This document shows, one piece after another, positions 1 through 6,257 of a stretch of DNA of 7,387 nt (the stretch's first letter is position 1; every line of letters begins with the position of its first letter). The DNA comes from Paracoccaceae bacterium (GTDB taxonomy: Bacteria; Pseudomonadota; Alphaproteobacteria; Rhodobacterales; Rhodobacteraceae). Location of the stretch: NCBI GenBank assembly GCA_019090405.1, contig JAHRVZ010000345.1, positions 1 through 7,387 of the forward strand, in the 5' to 3' direction. Both the position numbers and the translations under genes were made by a program. The notes under the pieces were generated by a model, which had not been told where the DNA came from, ran no database searches, and saw only the letters and a list, made by a program, of their open reading frames with translations.

Positions 1-106
1 GCGTTTCGCGTTGTATCTGAATCAGGATACATCGGGAAACGCCCACGCCACTTATGTGTTTCGCGCGTTTCCCATTCAATTTTGATCCAAATTGAACGAG
101 AAACGC
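1..106. repeat. tandem pair of 42-nt palindromic hairpin units
   Basis: Units at 1-42 and 65-106 both begin GCGTTTC and end GAAACGC, are exactly 42 nt long and start 64 nt apart. In each, base i pairs with base 43-i. Positions 1-7/36-42 are identical between units, 8/35 is mismatched in both and 9-34 is C-G in both. The inner stem 12-18/25-31 pairs in both although its sequence differs, with paired double changes at 13-30 (G-C versus C-G), 14-29 (T-A versus A-T) and 17-26 (C-G versus T-A). Position 18-25 is a T-G wobble in unit 1, which slightly favours an RNA read from the plus strand. The array may continue left of the window. It could be a structured RNA, a leader of the ACT-domain gene or a dispersed palindromic repeat. 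I do not recognise the family. Confidence 0.6.
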
Positions 107-123
107 TTTAAGAAAACAGCGCA

Positions 124-154
124 GTGTGGTTACTCTACTATTGAGAGACCACAC
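124..154 (+). promoter_or_regulatory. hairpin enclosing the ribosome binding site of the ACT-domain gene
   Basis: GTGTGGT (124-130) pairs perfectly with ACCACAC (148-154). After a two-base bulge, CTCT (133-136) pairs with AGAG (144-147). The only Shine-Dalgarno-like stretch before the ATG at 157 is GAGAG at 143-147, and it lies in the inner stem. The fold would therefore hide the ribosome binding site, a layout typical of translation controlled by temperature, ligand, protein or sRNA. The structure is seen in the sequence; the regulatory role is inferred. Confidence 0.5.
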
Positions 155-156
155 CG

Positions 157-573
157 ATGCCCGATATTGCACATACAGCATTTGACATGATCTCGGGTAT
201 GACCCCCGAATTGCACCCCGACATTTTTATATTTGTCTCGACCGATGATGACAATCTTGGCAAACAATTGTCCGCCGATGCAATTGCAACATTCAAAGAA
301 ACCGAAGGGTTGTCGCTGCTGGTTCCCTTGGCATCTGCAGAACTTCAAGGACAAAGCTCTGACCATCCAATGCGCTGCATCACTCTGACTGTGTATTCGT
401 CGCTCGCGGGTGTGGGTTTGACGGCAGCGGTATCAACCGCGCTGGCCGAAAACGCGATCCCCTGCAATATGGTCGCCGGATTTCATCACGACCATGTTTT
501 TGTACCCGTTAGACTGTGCGACAAGGCGATGAGTGTTCTGACAGATTTACAAAACAACGCGACTTTGGATTAG
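157..573 (+). CDS. small ACT-domain protein (COG3602-like)
   Basis: This 138-aa soluble protein resembles the COG3602 family of stand-alone ACT-domain proteins. An N-terminal ACT-like half (about residues 8-65, with PDIFIFVST) is followed by a second ACT unit (about 70-135) with the strand-helix-strand pattern ITLTVYSSLAGVGLTAAVS...IPCNMVAGFHHDHVFVP. ACT domains usually bind amino acids or other small ligands as regulatory modules; here no catalytic domain is attached, so the ligand and partner are unknown. The start is the ATG at 157, which follows the 124-154 hairpin holding the only SD-like sequence. It stands alone and is convergent with zapA. There is no signal peptide or membrane span. 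Length fits the family. Confidence 0.8.
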   Translation: MPDIAHTAFDMISGMTPELHPDIFIFVSTDDDNLGKQLSADAIATFKETEGLSLLVPLASAELQGQSSDHPMRCITLTVYSSLAGVGLTAAVSTALAENAIPCNMVAGFHHDHVFVPVRLCDKAMSVLTDLQNNATLD

Positions 574-611
574 AAAAAGCAATAAACCCAATGTGTCAAA
601 TTTTGCTTAAG

Positions 612-634
612 AACTTGCGTCGTTGACGCAGGTT
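612..634. terminator. possible bidirectional terminator hairpin between the ACT gene and zapA
   Basis: A 10-bp stem (612-621 with 625-634, including one G-T pair at 615/631) closes a GTT loop between two convergent genes. The core is TGCGTC-GTT-GACGCA. Neither strand has a good T-run after the stem (GAATTT on plus, CTTAAGC on minus), so it may be a weak or Rho-assisted terminator or a 3' stabilising hairpin. The rest of 574-715 shows nothing I recognise. Confidence 0.4.
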
Positions 635-715
635 GAATTTCGATCACCCCATTAACAGCACTAGATATTTTTGATCCAAGCCCCACCCAACAAAAACAGC
701 CTGTGCCACAGCCCC

Positions 716-1111
716 TTAGCCCGCAACTTTTTCCTCAATCTCGGCAGCCATCGCCTCGGCCCTTGCGGCCAGTTCGGCAAGCGTTTCGGTTACCACATCA
801 GGCACGACAGGCACCTCGATCCTCTGAGGTTCCGGCGCTGGTGCGCTGCGCAACTGCGCAAGCTCGGCCTCGCGTTCGGCCAATGTCGCCTCGACCTCTT
901 TGATCTTATCCTCAACAGCAGCAGTTTTATCCGCCAGCAACAGGCCCGACATCAACAGCATCCGCGCCTCGGGCATCCGGCCGATCTGGTCAGATAACAC
1001 TTGTGATTCATCGTCCAGCATCTTGGCGGCGGCGTGCAGATAGCTTTCTTCGCCCTCCTGACAGGAAACATCAAAACCACGTCCGCCGATTTTTATAGTT
1101 ACTTCGGGCAT
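716..1111 (-). CDS. zapA: cell division protein ZapA
   Basis: ZapA binds FtsZ in the cytoplasm and helps bundle protofilaments in the division ring. The 131-aa product starts with the family's globular head (MPEVTIKIGGRGFDVSCQEG, then a helix with YLHAAAKMLDDE). A long coiled coil follows, roughly residues 40-90 (RMLLMSGLLLADKTAAVEDKIKEVEATL). A Pro/Val-rich linker and a last Glu/Ala helix (about 105-130) make it longer than the E. coli protein of about 109 aa, as is common in alphaproteobacteria. The ATG at 1111 overlaps the upstream gene's stop as TAATG, so the two are translationally coupled. Family identity is recognised from sequence pattern only. Confidence 0.9.
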   Translation of the reverse strand: MPEVTIKIGGRGFDVSCQEGEESYLHAAAKMLDDESQVLSDQIGRMPEARMLLMSGLLLADKTAAVEDKIKEVEATLAEREAELAQLRSAPAPEPQRIEVPVVPDVVTETLAELAARAEAMAAEIEEKVAG

Positions 1112-1647
1112 TACACGTCCTCTCCTTCGGTCAGATTGGCAGCACCGGCCAATAATGGCTCAAGTTTGCTGAGAATGGCGCTGGCCTCGGCGGTGTCGGT
1201 CGCACGCGCGGCGCGCAGGCCTTCAAGTTCGGCCAGCATCGCCTTGTTGATCAGGTTGGGTTCACCAACGCCTTGTTCATTGGCACCGCGCAGGGACGCA
1301 TTGCTTTCGCGCAATTGGTCGTTGGACTGGCGCAAGCGCTGCACATCCATGTCCAGCCGCGCCATTGCCTCGCTTTGAGTCGCCAGATCCGAACGCAGTT
1401 TTTGTGACACGGATGAATTGGCCAGTTCGGCCTTTAGCGCCTCGATTTCCTTGTCATGTTTGCTGTGAATCGACTTTAGCCGTTCTTCAAGCTGTGCATT
1501 GGCCAGCTTTTCCTCTTCCAGCGCGGTCACAACATCCGGGTCTGCCTTGGTGGATTGCGCGGCGGTGTTTGCCAGCGTTTCCATGCCTGTACCAATCCGC
1601 TCAATCGCGGCTGTCAGCCGACCCTGTAATTCGTCAATCTGGCTCAT
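1111..1647 (-). CDS. zauP: ZauP-type coiled-coil division protein upstream of ZapA
   Basis: The 178-aa product has no membrane span or signal. Its centre (about residues 38-125) is highly charged heptad-like sequence (for example VVTALEEEKLANAQLEERLK and SEAMARLDMDVQRLRQSNDQ), indicating a long coiled coil. A short amphipathic N-terminus (SQIDELQGRLTAAIERI) and an Ala/Leu-rich helix at about 132-172 flank it. In Caulobacter the coiled-coil protein encoded directly upstream of zapA, ZauP, works with ZapA to focus the Z-ring. Position, one-base TAATG overlap with zapA, size and composition all match, so I assign it by synteny and architecture; primary sequence is poorly conserved in such proteins. 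The ATG at 1647 has a good SD, AGGTGAG, on the minus strand. Confidence 0.75.
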   Translation of the reverse strand: MSQIDELQGRLTAAIERIGTGMETLANTAAQSTKADPDVVTALEEEKLANAQLEERLKSIHSKHDKEIEALKAELANSSVSQKLRSDLATQSEAMARLDMDVQRLRQSNDQLRESNASLRGANEQGVGEPNLINKAMLAELEGLRAARATDTAEASAILSKLEPLLAGAANLTEGEDV

Positions 1648-1729
1648 GCCTCACCTTTCCTCATCGGGTTACCCTGCCTGTGGCTCTGTTCCTGTCCGCT
1701 TTTGTGCGAATCAGTATTTGGTTACTCTC

Positions 1730-1758
1730 ACTATAGACTATACCGGTCGGGCGTAAAA
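1730..1758 (-). promoter_or_regulatory. promoter of the zauP-zapA operon
   Basis: On the minus strand a -35-like TTTTAC (1758-1753) and a near-consensus -10 TATAGT (1735-1730) are separated by exactly 17 nt. They lie about 83 nt upstream of the zauP start. The predicted transcription start is near 1723. It was found by eye, without experimental support. Confidence 0.5.
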
Positions 1759-1882
1759 TTCCCCTCCTTTGGTTTCAAGCACTTGGACACCGGTCCTGAT
1801 GTGATAGCCAAAGTACGCCCTGGCAATGGCTTGATCTTTGATGTGCGACTGATATTGAGCGTCTGAACTGACCCCAACCGTC

Positions 1883-1888
1883 AAAGGA
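1883..1888 (+). promoter_or_regulatory. ribosome binding site deciding a GTG start for tkt
   Basis: AAAGGA at 1883-1888 is 8 nt before the GTG at 1897. The nearby ATG at 1892 is in another frame and only 3 nt from this SD, so GTG is the supported start. The rest of 1648-1896 shows no convincing tkt promoter. Confidence 0.65.
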
Positions 1889-1896
1889 TACATGCC

Positions 1897-3918
1897 GTGG
1901 ACCTTACTGCATTGCGCAACGCCAACCCTGACCACTGGGCCAAAGCATCGGCCATTCGTGCGCTGACGCTTGACGCCATTCACGCCGCCAACTCGGGCCA
2001 TTCAGGGATGCCAATGGGCATGGCCGATGTCGCCACGGTGCTCTTTGAGAAACACCTGAAATTTGATGCCTCGGCACCAAACTGGCCAGATCGCGACCGG
2101 TTCATTCTGTCCGCTGGGCACGGGTCGATGCTGCTGTATTCGCTGCTGCATCTGACCGGCTATGCCGACATGACGATCGAACAGATCAAAAACTTTCGCC
2201 AATGGGGTGCGATCACGGCGGGCCATCCTGAATTTGGCCACGCGGCAGGCATTGAAACCACCACTGGCCCGTTGGGTCAGGGCATTGCCAACGCCGTAGG
2301 TTTTGCCATGGCCGAAGAAATCCAACGCGCGCGTTATGGCAAAAAGGTCGTCGATCACAGCACCTATGTGATTGCCGGCGACGGCTGCCTGATGGAAGGC
2401 ATCAGCCACGAAGCCATCGCATTGGCCGGTCGCCATGAACTTAGCAAACTGACCGTGCTTTGGGACAACAACAACATCACCATCGACGGCACCGTCGATA
2501 TTTCGGACCGCACCGATCAGGTCTTGCGGTTCCGCGCTGCCGGCTGGAGGGTCATTGAAATTGATGGCCATGATCCGGTGGCAATCGACGAGGCGTTGTC
2601 CCAATCCAACCGGGGCAAAAAACCTACGATGATCGCCTGCAAAACCCATATCGCACTGGGATCATCCGCGCAGGACACATCAAAAGGTCACGGTGCGTTG
2701 ACCGATCCACAGCTGATTGCCGACACCAAGGCCGCCTATGGCTGGACCAGTGCCCCCTTTGAGGTGCCCGCCGAGATCAAATCCGGCTGGGAAACCATTG
2801 GCGCGCGTGGCGCTCAGGACCGCAGCGAATGGGAAACCCGTTTCGCGTCGATCTCAGAGCGTAAACAGGCCGAATTCAACCGCGCCTACGCGCTTGACGC
2901 ACCTAAGCGATTGTCAGGTGCGATCCGGGCGCTCAAGAAACAACTGTCCGAAGATGCGCCGAAACACGCCACCCGCAAAAGCTCGGAACTGGTGCTTGGT
3001 GTGGTTAACCCTGTTATGGGCGAAACCGTTGGCGGGTCGGCTGATCTGACCGGATCCAACAACACCCGCACCGATGATCTGGGTATTTTCATGCCCGAAA
3101 ATCGTGGCGGTCGTTATGTGTATTACGGCATCCGTGAACTGGGCATGGCCGCTGCGATGAACGGCATGGTGCTGCATGGTGGTATCCGCGCCTATGGTGG
3201 CACATTCATGTGTTTCACCGACTATGCGCGGCCAGCTATGCGGTTGGCGGCATTGATGAAAATTCCAACCGTGTTTGTGATGACCCATGACAGTATCGGT
3301 CTGGGCGAAGACGGCCCGACCCATCAGCCGGTTGAACATCTGGCCATCTCACGCGCGACACCCAACACCTATGTGTTCCGCCCCGCAGACGGCGTCGAAA
3401 CTGCCGAAAGCTGGGAAATTGCGCTGACATCCAAATCAACGCCATCAGTGATGGCGCTGACCCGTCAGGGACTGCCAACTCAGCGTACCGAACATAAGAC
3501 CCGTAATCTGACAGCACAGGGCGCTTATGTCCTGGCCGACGCCACCAGCAAACGTCAGGTTATCCTGATCGCCACCGGCTCTGAAGTGTCCATCGCGATG
3601 GAAGCCCGGGCAACGCTTGAGGCCGAAGGCATCGGCACCCGCGTTGTATCCATGCCCTGCATGGAGCTGTTTGCCGAACAGGACGAGACCTATCGCCGCA
3701 AAGTCCTGCCCGCAGGTGCTGTGCGCATCGGCATCGAGGCTGCTGTCCGTCAAGGTTGGGATCAGTGGTTGCTGGGCGAACGCGCGCGTCACAAAAAGGC
3801 CGGATTCATCGGAATGACCAGCTTTGGCGCTTCTGCCCCGGCAGAAGAACTATATGAAAAGTTCGGCATAACCGCGGGTGCTACTGTGGCCATGGCCAAA
3901 GACCTGTTGGGCGACTAA
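1897..3918 (+). CDS. tkt: transketolase
   Basis: Transketolase is a cytosolic thiamine-diphosphate enzyme. It moves two-carbon units between ketose and aldose phosphates in the non-oxidative pentose phosphate pathway, linking xylulose-5-P, ribose-5-P, erythrose-4-P, fructose-6-P and glyceraldehyde-3-P. The 673-aa length is typical. The N-terminal domain has the HSGMPMGMAD segment (about residues 35-44), the GHPEFG and TGPLGQG loops, and the diphosphate/metal motif GDGCLMEG (161-168) with NNN at 191-193. The pyrimidine-binding domain has RELGMAAAMNG with the catalytic Glu at 414, then FTDYARPAMR and the substrate loop HDSIGLGEDGPTHQP. The C-terminal domain begins near residue 540. All expected active-site elements are present. 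It is monocistronic here, ends in the 4003-4045 terminator and faces the DUF808 gene. Confidence 0.97.
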   Translation: MDLTALRNANPDHWAKASAIRALTLDAIHAANSGHSGMPMGMADVATVLFEKHLKFDASAPNWPDRDRFILSAGHGSMLLYSLLHLTGYADMTIEQIKNFRQWGAITAGHPEFGHAAGIETTTGPLGQGIANAVGFAMAEEIQRARYGKKVVDHSTYVIAGDGCLMEGISHEAIALAGRHELSKLTVLWDNNNITIDGTVDISDRTDQVLRFRAAGWRVIEIDGHDPVAIDEALSQSNRGKKPTMIACKTHIALGSSAQDTSKGHGALTDPQLIADTKAAYGWTSAPFEVPAEIKSGWETIGARGAQDRSEWETRFASISERKQAEFNRAYALDAPKRLSGAIRALKKQLSEDAPKHATRKSSELVLGVVNPVMGETVGGSADLTGSNNTRTDDLGIFMPENRGGRYVYYGIRELGMAAAMNGMVLHGGIRAYGGTFMCFTDYARPAMRLAALMKIPTVFVMTHDSIGLGEDGPTHQPVEHLAISRATPNTYVFRPADGVETAESWEIALTSKSTPSVMALTRQGLPTQRTEHKTRNLTAQGAYVLADATSKRQVILIATGSEVSIAMEARATLEAEGIGTRVVSMPCMELFAEQDETYRRKVLPAGAVRIGIEAAVRQGWDQWLLGERARHKKAGFIGMTSFGASAPAEELYEKFGITAGATVAMAKDLLGD

Positions 3919-3928
3919 CCCCCGAACA

Positions 3929-3990
3929 CAGCGGAAAATACGCTGCGGAAAATTTCAAATTTTCCGGGTCGTTTTCTTTTAAAGAAAACG
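3929..3990. repeat. three consecutive palindromes in the tkt 3' region
   Basis: Three hairpins stand almost end to end after the tkt stop. CAGCG/CGCTG (3929-3933 with 3941-3945) comes first. Next is CGGAAAATT/AATTTTCCG (3946-3954 with 3958-3966, loop TCA). Last is a 21-nt palindrome at 3970-3990, CGTTTTCTTT and its complement around one central T. The true terminator follows at 4003-4045, so these are extra. None has its own T-run. They could be 3' stabilising structures, a protein-binding site or a copy of a dispersed palindromic element. Confidence 0.6.
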
Positions 3991-4002
3991 GGGCCACATT
4001 CC

Positions 4003-4045
4003 AAAAGACCGCCTGGTTTACTTGACCGGGCGGTCTTTTCTTTTT
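4003..4045 (+). terminator. strong intrinsic terminator of tkt, overlapping the 3' end of the DUF808 gene
   Basis: An 11-bp perfect stem, AAAAGACCGCC (4003-4013) with GGCGGTCTTTT (4029-4039), is extended by four further pairs to a 7-nt loop. On the plus strand it runs into TTTTCTTTTT (4036-4045), a classic Rho-independent terminator for tkt. On the minus strand the stem ends in CTTTTGG, so it may also stop the convergent DUF808 transcript. The DUF808 stop codon (4018-4020) is in the loop and its last residues (KDRPVK) are encoded by the stem. Confidence 0.85.
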
Positions 4046-4998
4046 AGCGCCGCGCCTAGCCTTTCCCAGACCGGTGTTATGGCGTAAGTCACAATCGGGA
4101 TCAGCACCATTCCCAACACCACGCCAAATACACCGTCCAATGCCGCCGTAACCGTCCACTCGGTCGCGGCCTGAAGATTGGCCGGCACCATATGCGCCAC
4201 CAATCCGGCCCAATCATGGATATGATGGCTTAGCCAGCCAAAGCCCAACTCTTTCATCCCGTGCAGAACAATAGAGCCACCAACCCACAACATTGCTGCG
4301 GTCCCTATGATCAGCAACAACACCATGAACTTTGGCATCCCGCGCACAACAGCGCGACCCATTCGGCGAGTCAGCGTAAAACGGGCGTTTTGTGCTGTAT
4401 AAAGCCCAACATCATCCGCCTTAACGATCAGCGCAACACTGCCGTAAACGGCAACTGTGATCCCGATGCCAACAAGTGCCAGCGTCGCGGCCTCCATCCA
4501 GATATTGGTGTCCGGTATCGCAGCCAACGCAATCGTCATGATCTCGGCCGACAGGATAAAGTCGGTTTTGATCGCGCCTGCGGCCTTTTGTTCTTCCAGA
4601 TGGGCCGGGTTGCCAGTCAATTCCACCTCTCTTGATGCTGCATGAGGCAAAAAGAGATGCGCTATCTTTTCCGCCCCCTCAAAACATAAATACGCCCCGC
4701 CCAGCATCAACAATGGAGATATCAACCAAGGCGCAAAATTCGCCAGCAACAGACCCACCGGCAGTAAATACAACAGCTTGTTGCGAATCGACCCTTTTGC
4801 GATCTTCCAGATGATTGGCAATTCCCGTTCAGCCGCAAACCCATGCACATATTTCGGCGTCACTGCTGCGTCGTCAATCACCGCCCCCGCCGCCTTGGCC
4901 CCCGCCTTGACGGCCTGTGCCGCCACATCATCCACCGATGTCGCCGCGATCTTGGCAATCGCTGCCACATCATCCAACAACGCTAATAGACCACTCAT
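4018..4998 (-). CDS. DUF808/YedI-family inner-membrane protein
   Basis: This 326-aa protein matches the DUF808 family (E. coli YedI), whose function is unknown. The family's signature N-terminus is visible: MSGLLALLDDVAAIAKIAA, then AAVTPKYVHGFAAERELPIIWKIAKGS (about 44-70). The membrane segment that follows includes LLYLLPVGLLL and PLLMLGGAYLCFEGAEK (about 73-110). Further hydrophobic segments lie at about 148-192, 223-245 and 288-310. It probably sits in the inner membrane. The start is fixed by the conserved N-terminus, but the ATG at 4998 has no well-placed SD; the nearest, AGGAG at 5027-5023, is 24 nt away and fits a tiny upstream ORF instead. It is divergent from gap, and the two share a regulatory region. 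Confidence 0.9.
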   Translation of the reverse strand: MSGLLALLDDVAAIAKIAATSVDDVAAQAVKAGAKAAGAVIDDAAVTPKYVHGFAAERELPIIWKIAKGSIRNKLLYLLPVGLLLANFAPWLISPLLMLGGAYLCFEGAEKIAHLFLPHAASREVELTGNPAHLEEQKAAGAIKTDFILSAEIMTIALAAIPDTNIWMEAATLALVGIGITVAVYGSVALIVKADDVGLYTAQNARFTLTRRMGRAVVRGMPKFMVLLLIIGTAAMLWVGGSIVLHGMKELGFGWLSHHIHDWAGLVAHMVPANLQAATEWTVTAALDGVFGVVLGMVLIPIVTYAITPVWERLGAALKRKDRPVK

Positions 4999-5012
4999 GC
5001 CACACCCATCAT
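4995..5012 (-). CDS. possible 5-codon leader ORF coupled to the DUF808 gene
   Basis: On the minus strand AGGAG (5027-5023) is 10 nt before ATG at 5012, which opens the reading frame M-M-G-V-A-stop. Its TGA overlaps the DUF808 start as ATGA. The well-placed SD thus serves this micro-ORF, while the main ATG has only a weak GGTGTGG before it. Translation could be passed on by termination-reinitiation. The peptide is too short to judge as coding by itself. Confidence 0.3.
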   Translation of the reverse strand: MMGVA

Positions 5013-5062
5013 TATTTGCCTGCTCCTAGAACACCCTATCTGAACATCCGATCACCGCAAGC

Positions 5063-5093
5063 GTTAGCGCAATCAACTCAGGTTTGCGCTAAC
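5063..5093. promoter_or_regulatory. paired LacI-family-type operators upstream of gap
   Basis: A perfect 10-bp inverted repeat, GTTAGCGCAA (5063-5072) and TTGCGCTAAC (5084-5093), is separated by 11 nt. Each arm extends to a near-palindrome of the LacI-family form GTTAGCGCTAAC. The left site, 5063-5074, matches 10 of 12 bases and the right site, 5082-5093, matches 11 of 12. Their centres are 19 bp apart, about two helical turns. They lie between the divergent DUF808 and gap genes, 90-120 nt before the gap ATG. A central-carbon LacI-family regulator such as CceR (Rhodobacter) or PckR (Sinorhizobium) is the most plausible binder; that link is inference. Confidence 0.6.
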
Positions 5094-5142
5094 AAGCAGT
5101 AATTACGTCACTTTTGCCCTTTAGGGAATCAAACTCCCCGGC

Positions 5143-5148
5143 TATATC
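5143..5148 (+). promoter_or_regulatory. possible -10 element of the gap promoter
   Basis: TATATC at 5143-5148 is the best -10-like hexamer before gap. No good -35 lies 16-18 nt upstream (CTTTAG or TTAGGG only), as expected for an activator-dependent promoter. If it is used, the operators at 5063-5093 would be centred about 75 bp upstream of the start point, an activating rather than blocking position. Confidence 0.3.
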
Positions 5149-5182
5149 GTCCCCAACGCCACAGCACATCGGAGTCGTAGTA

Positions 5183-6187
5183 ATGTCGATCAATGTAGGG
5201 ATCAACGGATTTGGCCGGATTGGCCGTTGTACGCTATCCCATATCGCAGCCAGTGGGCGCAACGACATTAAGGTCATCAAAGGCAACGCCACCGGGCCGC
5301 TTGAAACAGCTGCACATCTTTTAAGATATGACAGCGTTCATGGCCGCTTTGGCAACGAAATCCGCGTTGACGAAAACACACTGGATCTGGGACGCGGCCC
5401 GATTGAAATGTTCTCGACCTATAACCCGGCTGAACTGGACTGGTCTGGCTGTGACGTGGTTCTGGAATGTACCGGCCAATACAATGATGGTGCCAAAGCC
5501 AAGGTGCATATGGATCAGGGTGCCGCATCGGTATTGATCTCTGCTCCGGCTAAAAACGTCGATAAAACCATCGTCTTTGGCGTCAATGACAATGAACTGA
5601 CCCTGGACGACCGGATGGTGTCAAACGGGTCATGTACCACAAATTGCCTTGCCCCGTTGGCCAAGGTGCTGGACGATGCCATTGGCATTGAACACGGCCT
5701 GATGACCACGATCCATTCTTATACCGGCGATCAACCGACACTGGATCGCCGCCACGATGATCTGTATCGCGCGCGCGCTGCTGCCATGGCAATCATTCCC
5801 ACCAGCACTGGTGCTGCCAAAGCCCTTGGCGACGTGCTGCCAAACCTCAAAGGTCGTCTGGATGGGTCTGCCATGCGGGTGCCGACACCAAATGTCTCAG
5901 CCGTTGACCTGACATTCCGCGCCAAGCGGAATGTGACCAAAGAAGAAATAAATGCCGTCGTCGCCGAGGCCGTTCAGGGGCATATGGGCCATGTTATGTC
6001 CTATGACCCAGAGCCTAAGGTTTCGATCGACTTCAATCACACACAGGAAAGTTCAATATTTGCACCTGACCAGACTCGCGTGATTGGCGACCGGATGGTC
6101 CGGGTTCTGGCTTGGTATGACAATGAATGGGGTTTTTCGGTGCGTATGGCAGATGTCGCGGTGACAATGGGCCGTCTGAACAACTGA
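5183..6187 (+). CDS. gap: type I glyceraldehyde-3-phosphate dehydrogenase, likely NADP(H)-using variant
   Basis: This 334-aa GAPDH interconverts glyceraldehyde-3-P and 1,3-bisphosphoglycerate in the cytosol. It has the Rossmann motif NGFGRIGR (8-15), the nucleophile Cys151 in SNGSCTTNCLAP (146-157, Gly for the usual Ala), His178 in HSYTGDQ, STGAAKA, MRVPTPNVS and the C-terminal WYDNEWGFS. Three cofactor-site positions depart from NAD enzymes. Ala36 aligns with the NAD-selecting Asp of the usual IND motif, and Arg189-Arg190 replace the Leu-Pro pair before the conserved His. The chloroplast/cyanobacterial NADP enzymes also have HSYTGDQ and a changed Leu-Pro pair. The start is the ATG at 5183 with GGAG 8 nt upstream; an in-frame ATG at 5114 would add 23 unconserved residues. 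An erythrose-4-P dehydrogenase role is possible near tkt, but HSYTGDQ argues for GAPDH. Confidence 0.93.
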   Translation: MSINVGINGFGRIGRCTLSHIAASGRNDIKVIKGNATGPLETAAHLLRYDSVHGRFGNEIRVDENTLDLGRGPIEMFSTYNPAELDWSGCDVVLECTGQYNDGAKAKVHMDQGAASVLISAPAKNVDKTIVFGVNDNELTLDDRMVSNGSCTTNCLAPLAKVLDDAIGIEHGLMTTIHSYTGDQPTLDRRHDDLYRARAAAMAIIPTSTGAAKALGDVLPNLKGRLDGSAMRVPTPNVSAVDLTFRAKRNVTKEEINAVVAEAVQGHMGHVMSYDPEPKVSIDFNHTQESSIFAPDQTRVIGDRMVRVLAWYDNEWGFSVRMADVAVTMGRLNN

Positions 6188-6257
6188 CCCGCTCTTGCGA
6201 ACCGATCATAGGTAAGGCATATCTGGTGGCTATGAACAGCCGTGGAATGCCCCTTTA

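Noticed and set aside
128..142. Near-repeat of GGTTACTCT(C)ACTAT at 128-142 and 1720-1735
   Set aside because: One copy is part of the RBS hairpin and the other overlaps the zauP -10 region. The minus strand upstream of the first has no matching -35 (ATCGGG), so I see no shared function; probably chance.
1708..1712. GAATC (CcrM-type GANTC) near the zauP promoter, and others at 19-23 and 5126-5130
   Set aside because: GANTC is expected about once per 256 bases by chance, so the positions alone do not support cell-cycle control.
1648..1896. 6S RNA (ssrS), often linked to zapA
   Set aside because: In many bacteria ssrS lies downstream of zapA, but neither 574-715 nor this region shows the long rod with central bubble expected of 6S RNA.
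2002..2649. Long minus-strand open frame inside tkt
   Set aside because: It is a shadow of the transketolase codons with no family resemblance.
5114..5182. N-terminal extension of GAPDH from the ATG at 5114
   Set aside because: The 23 extra residues are not GAPDH-like, and a well-spaced GGAG directly precedes the ATG at 5183, where the family N-terminus begins.
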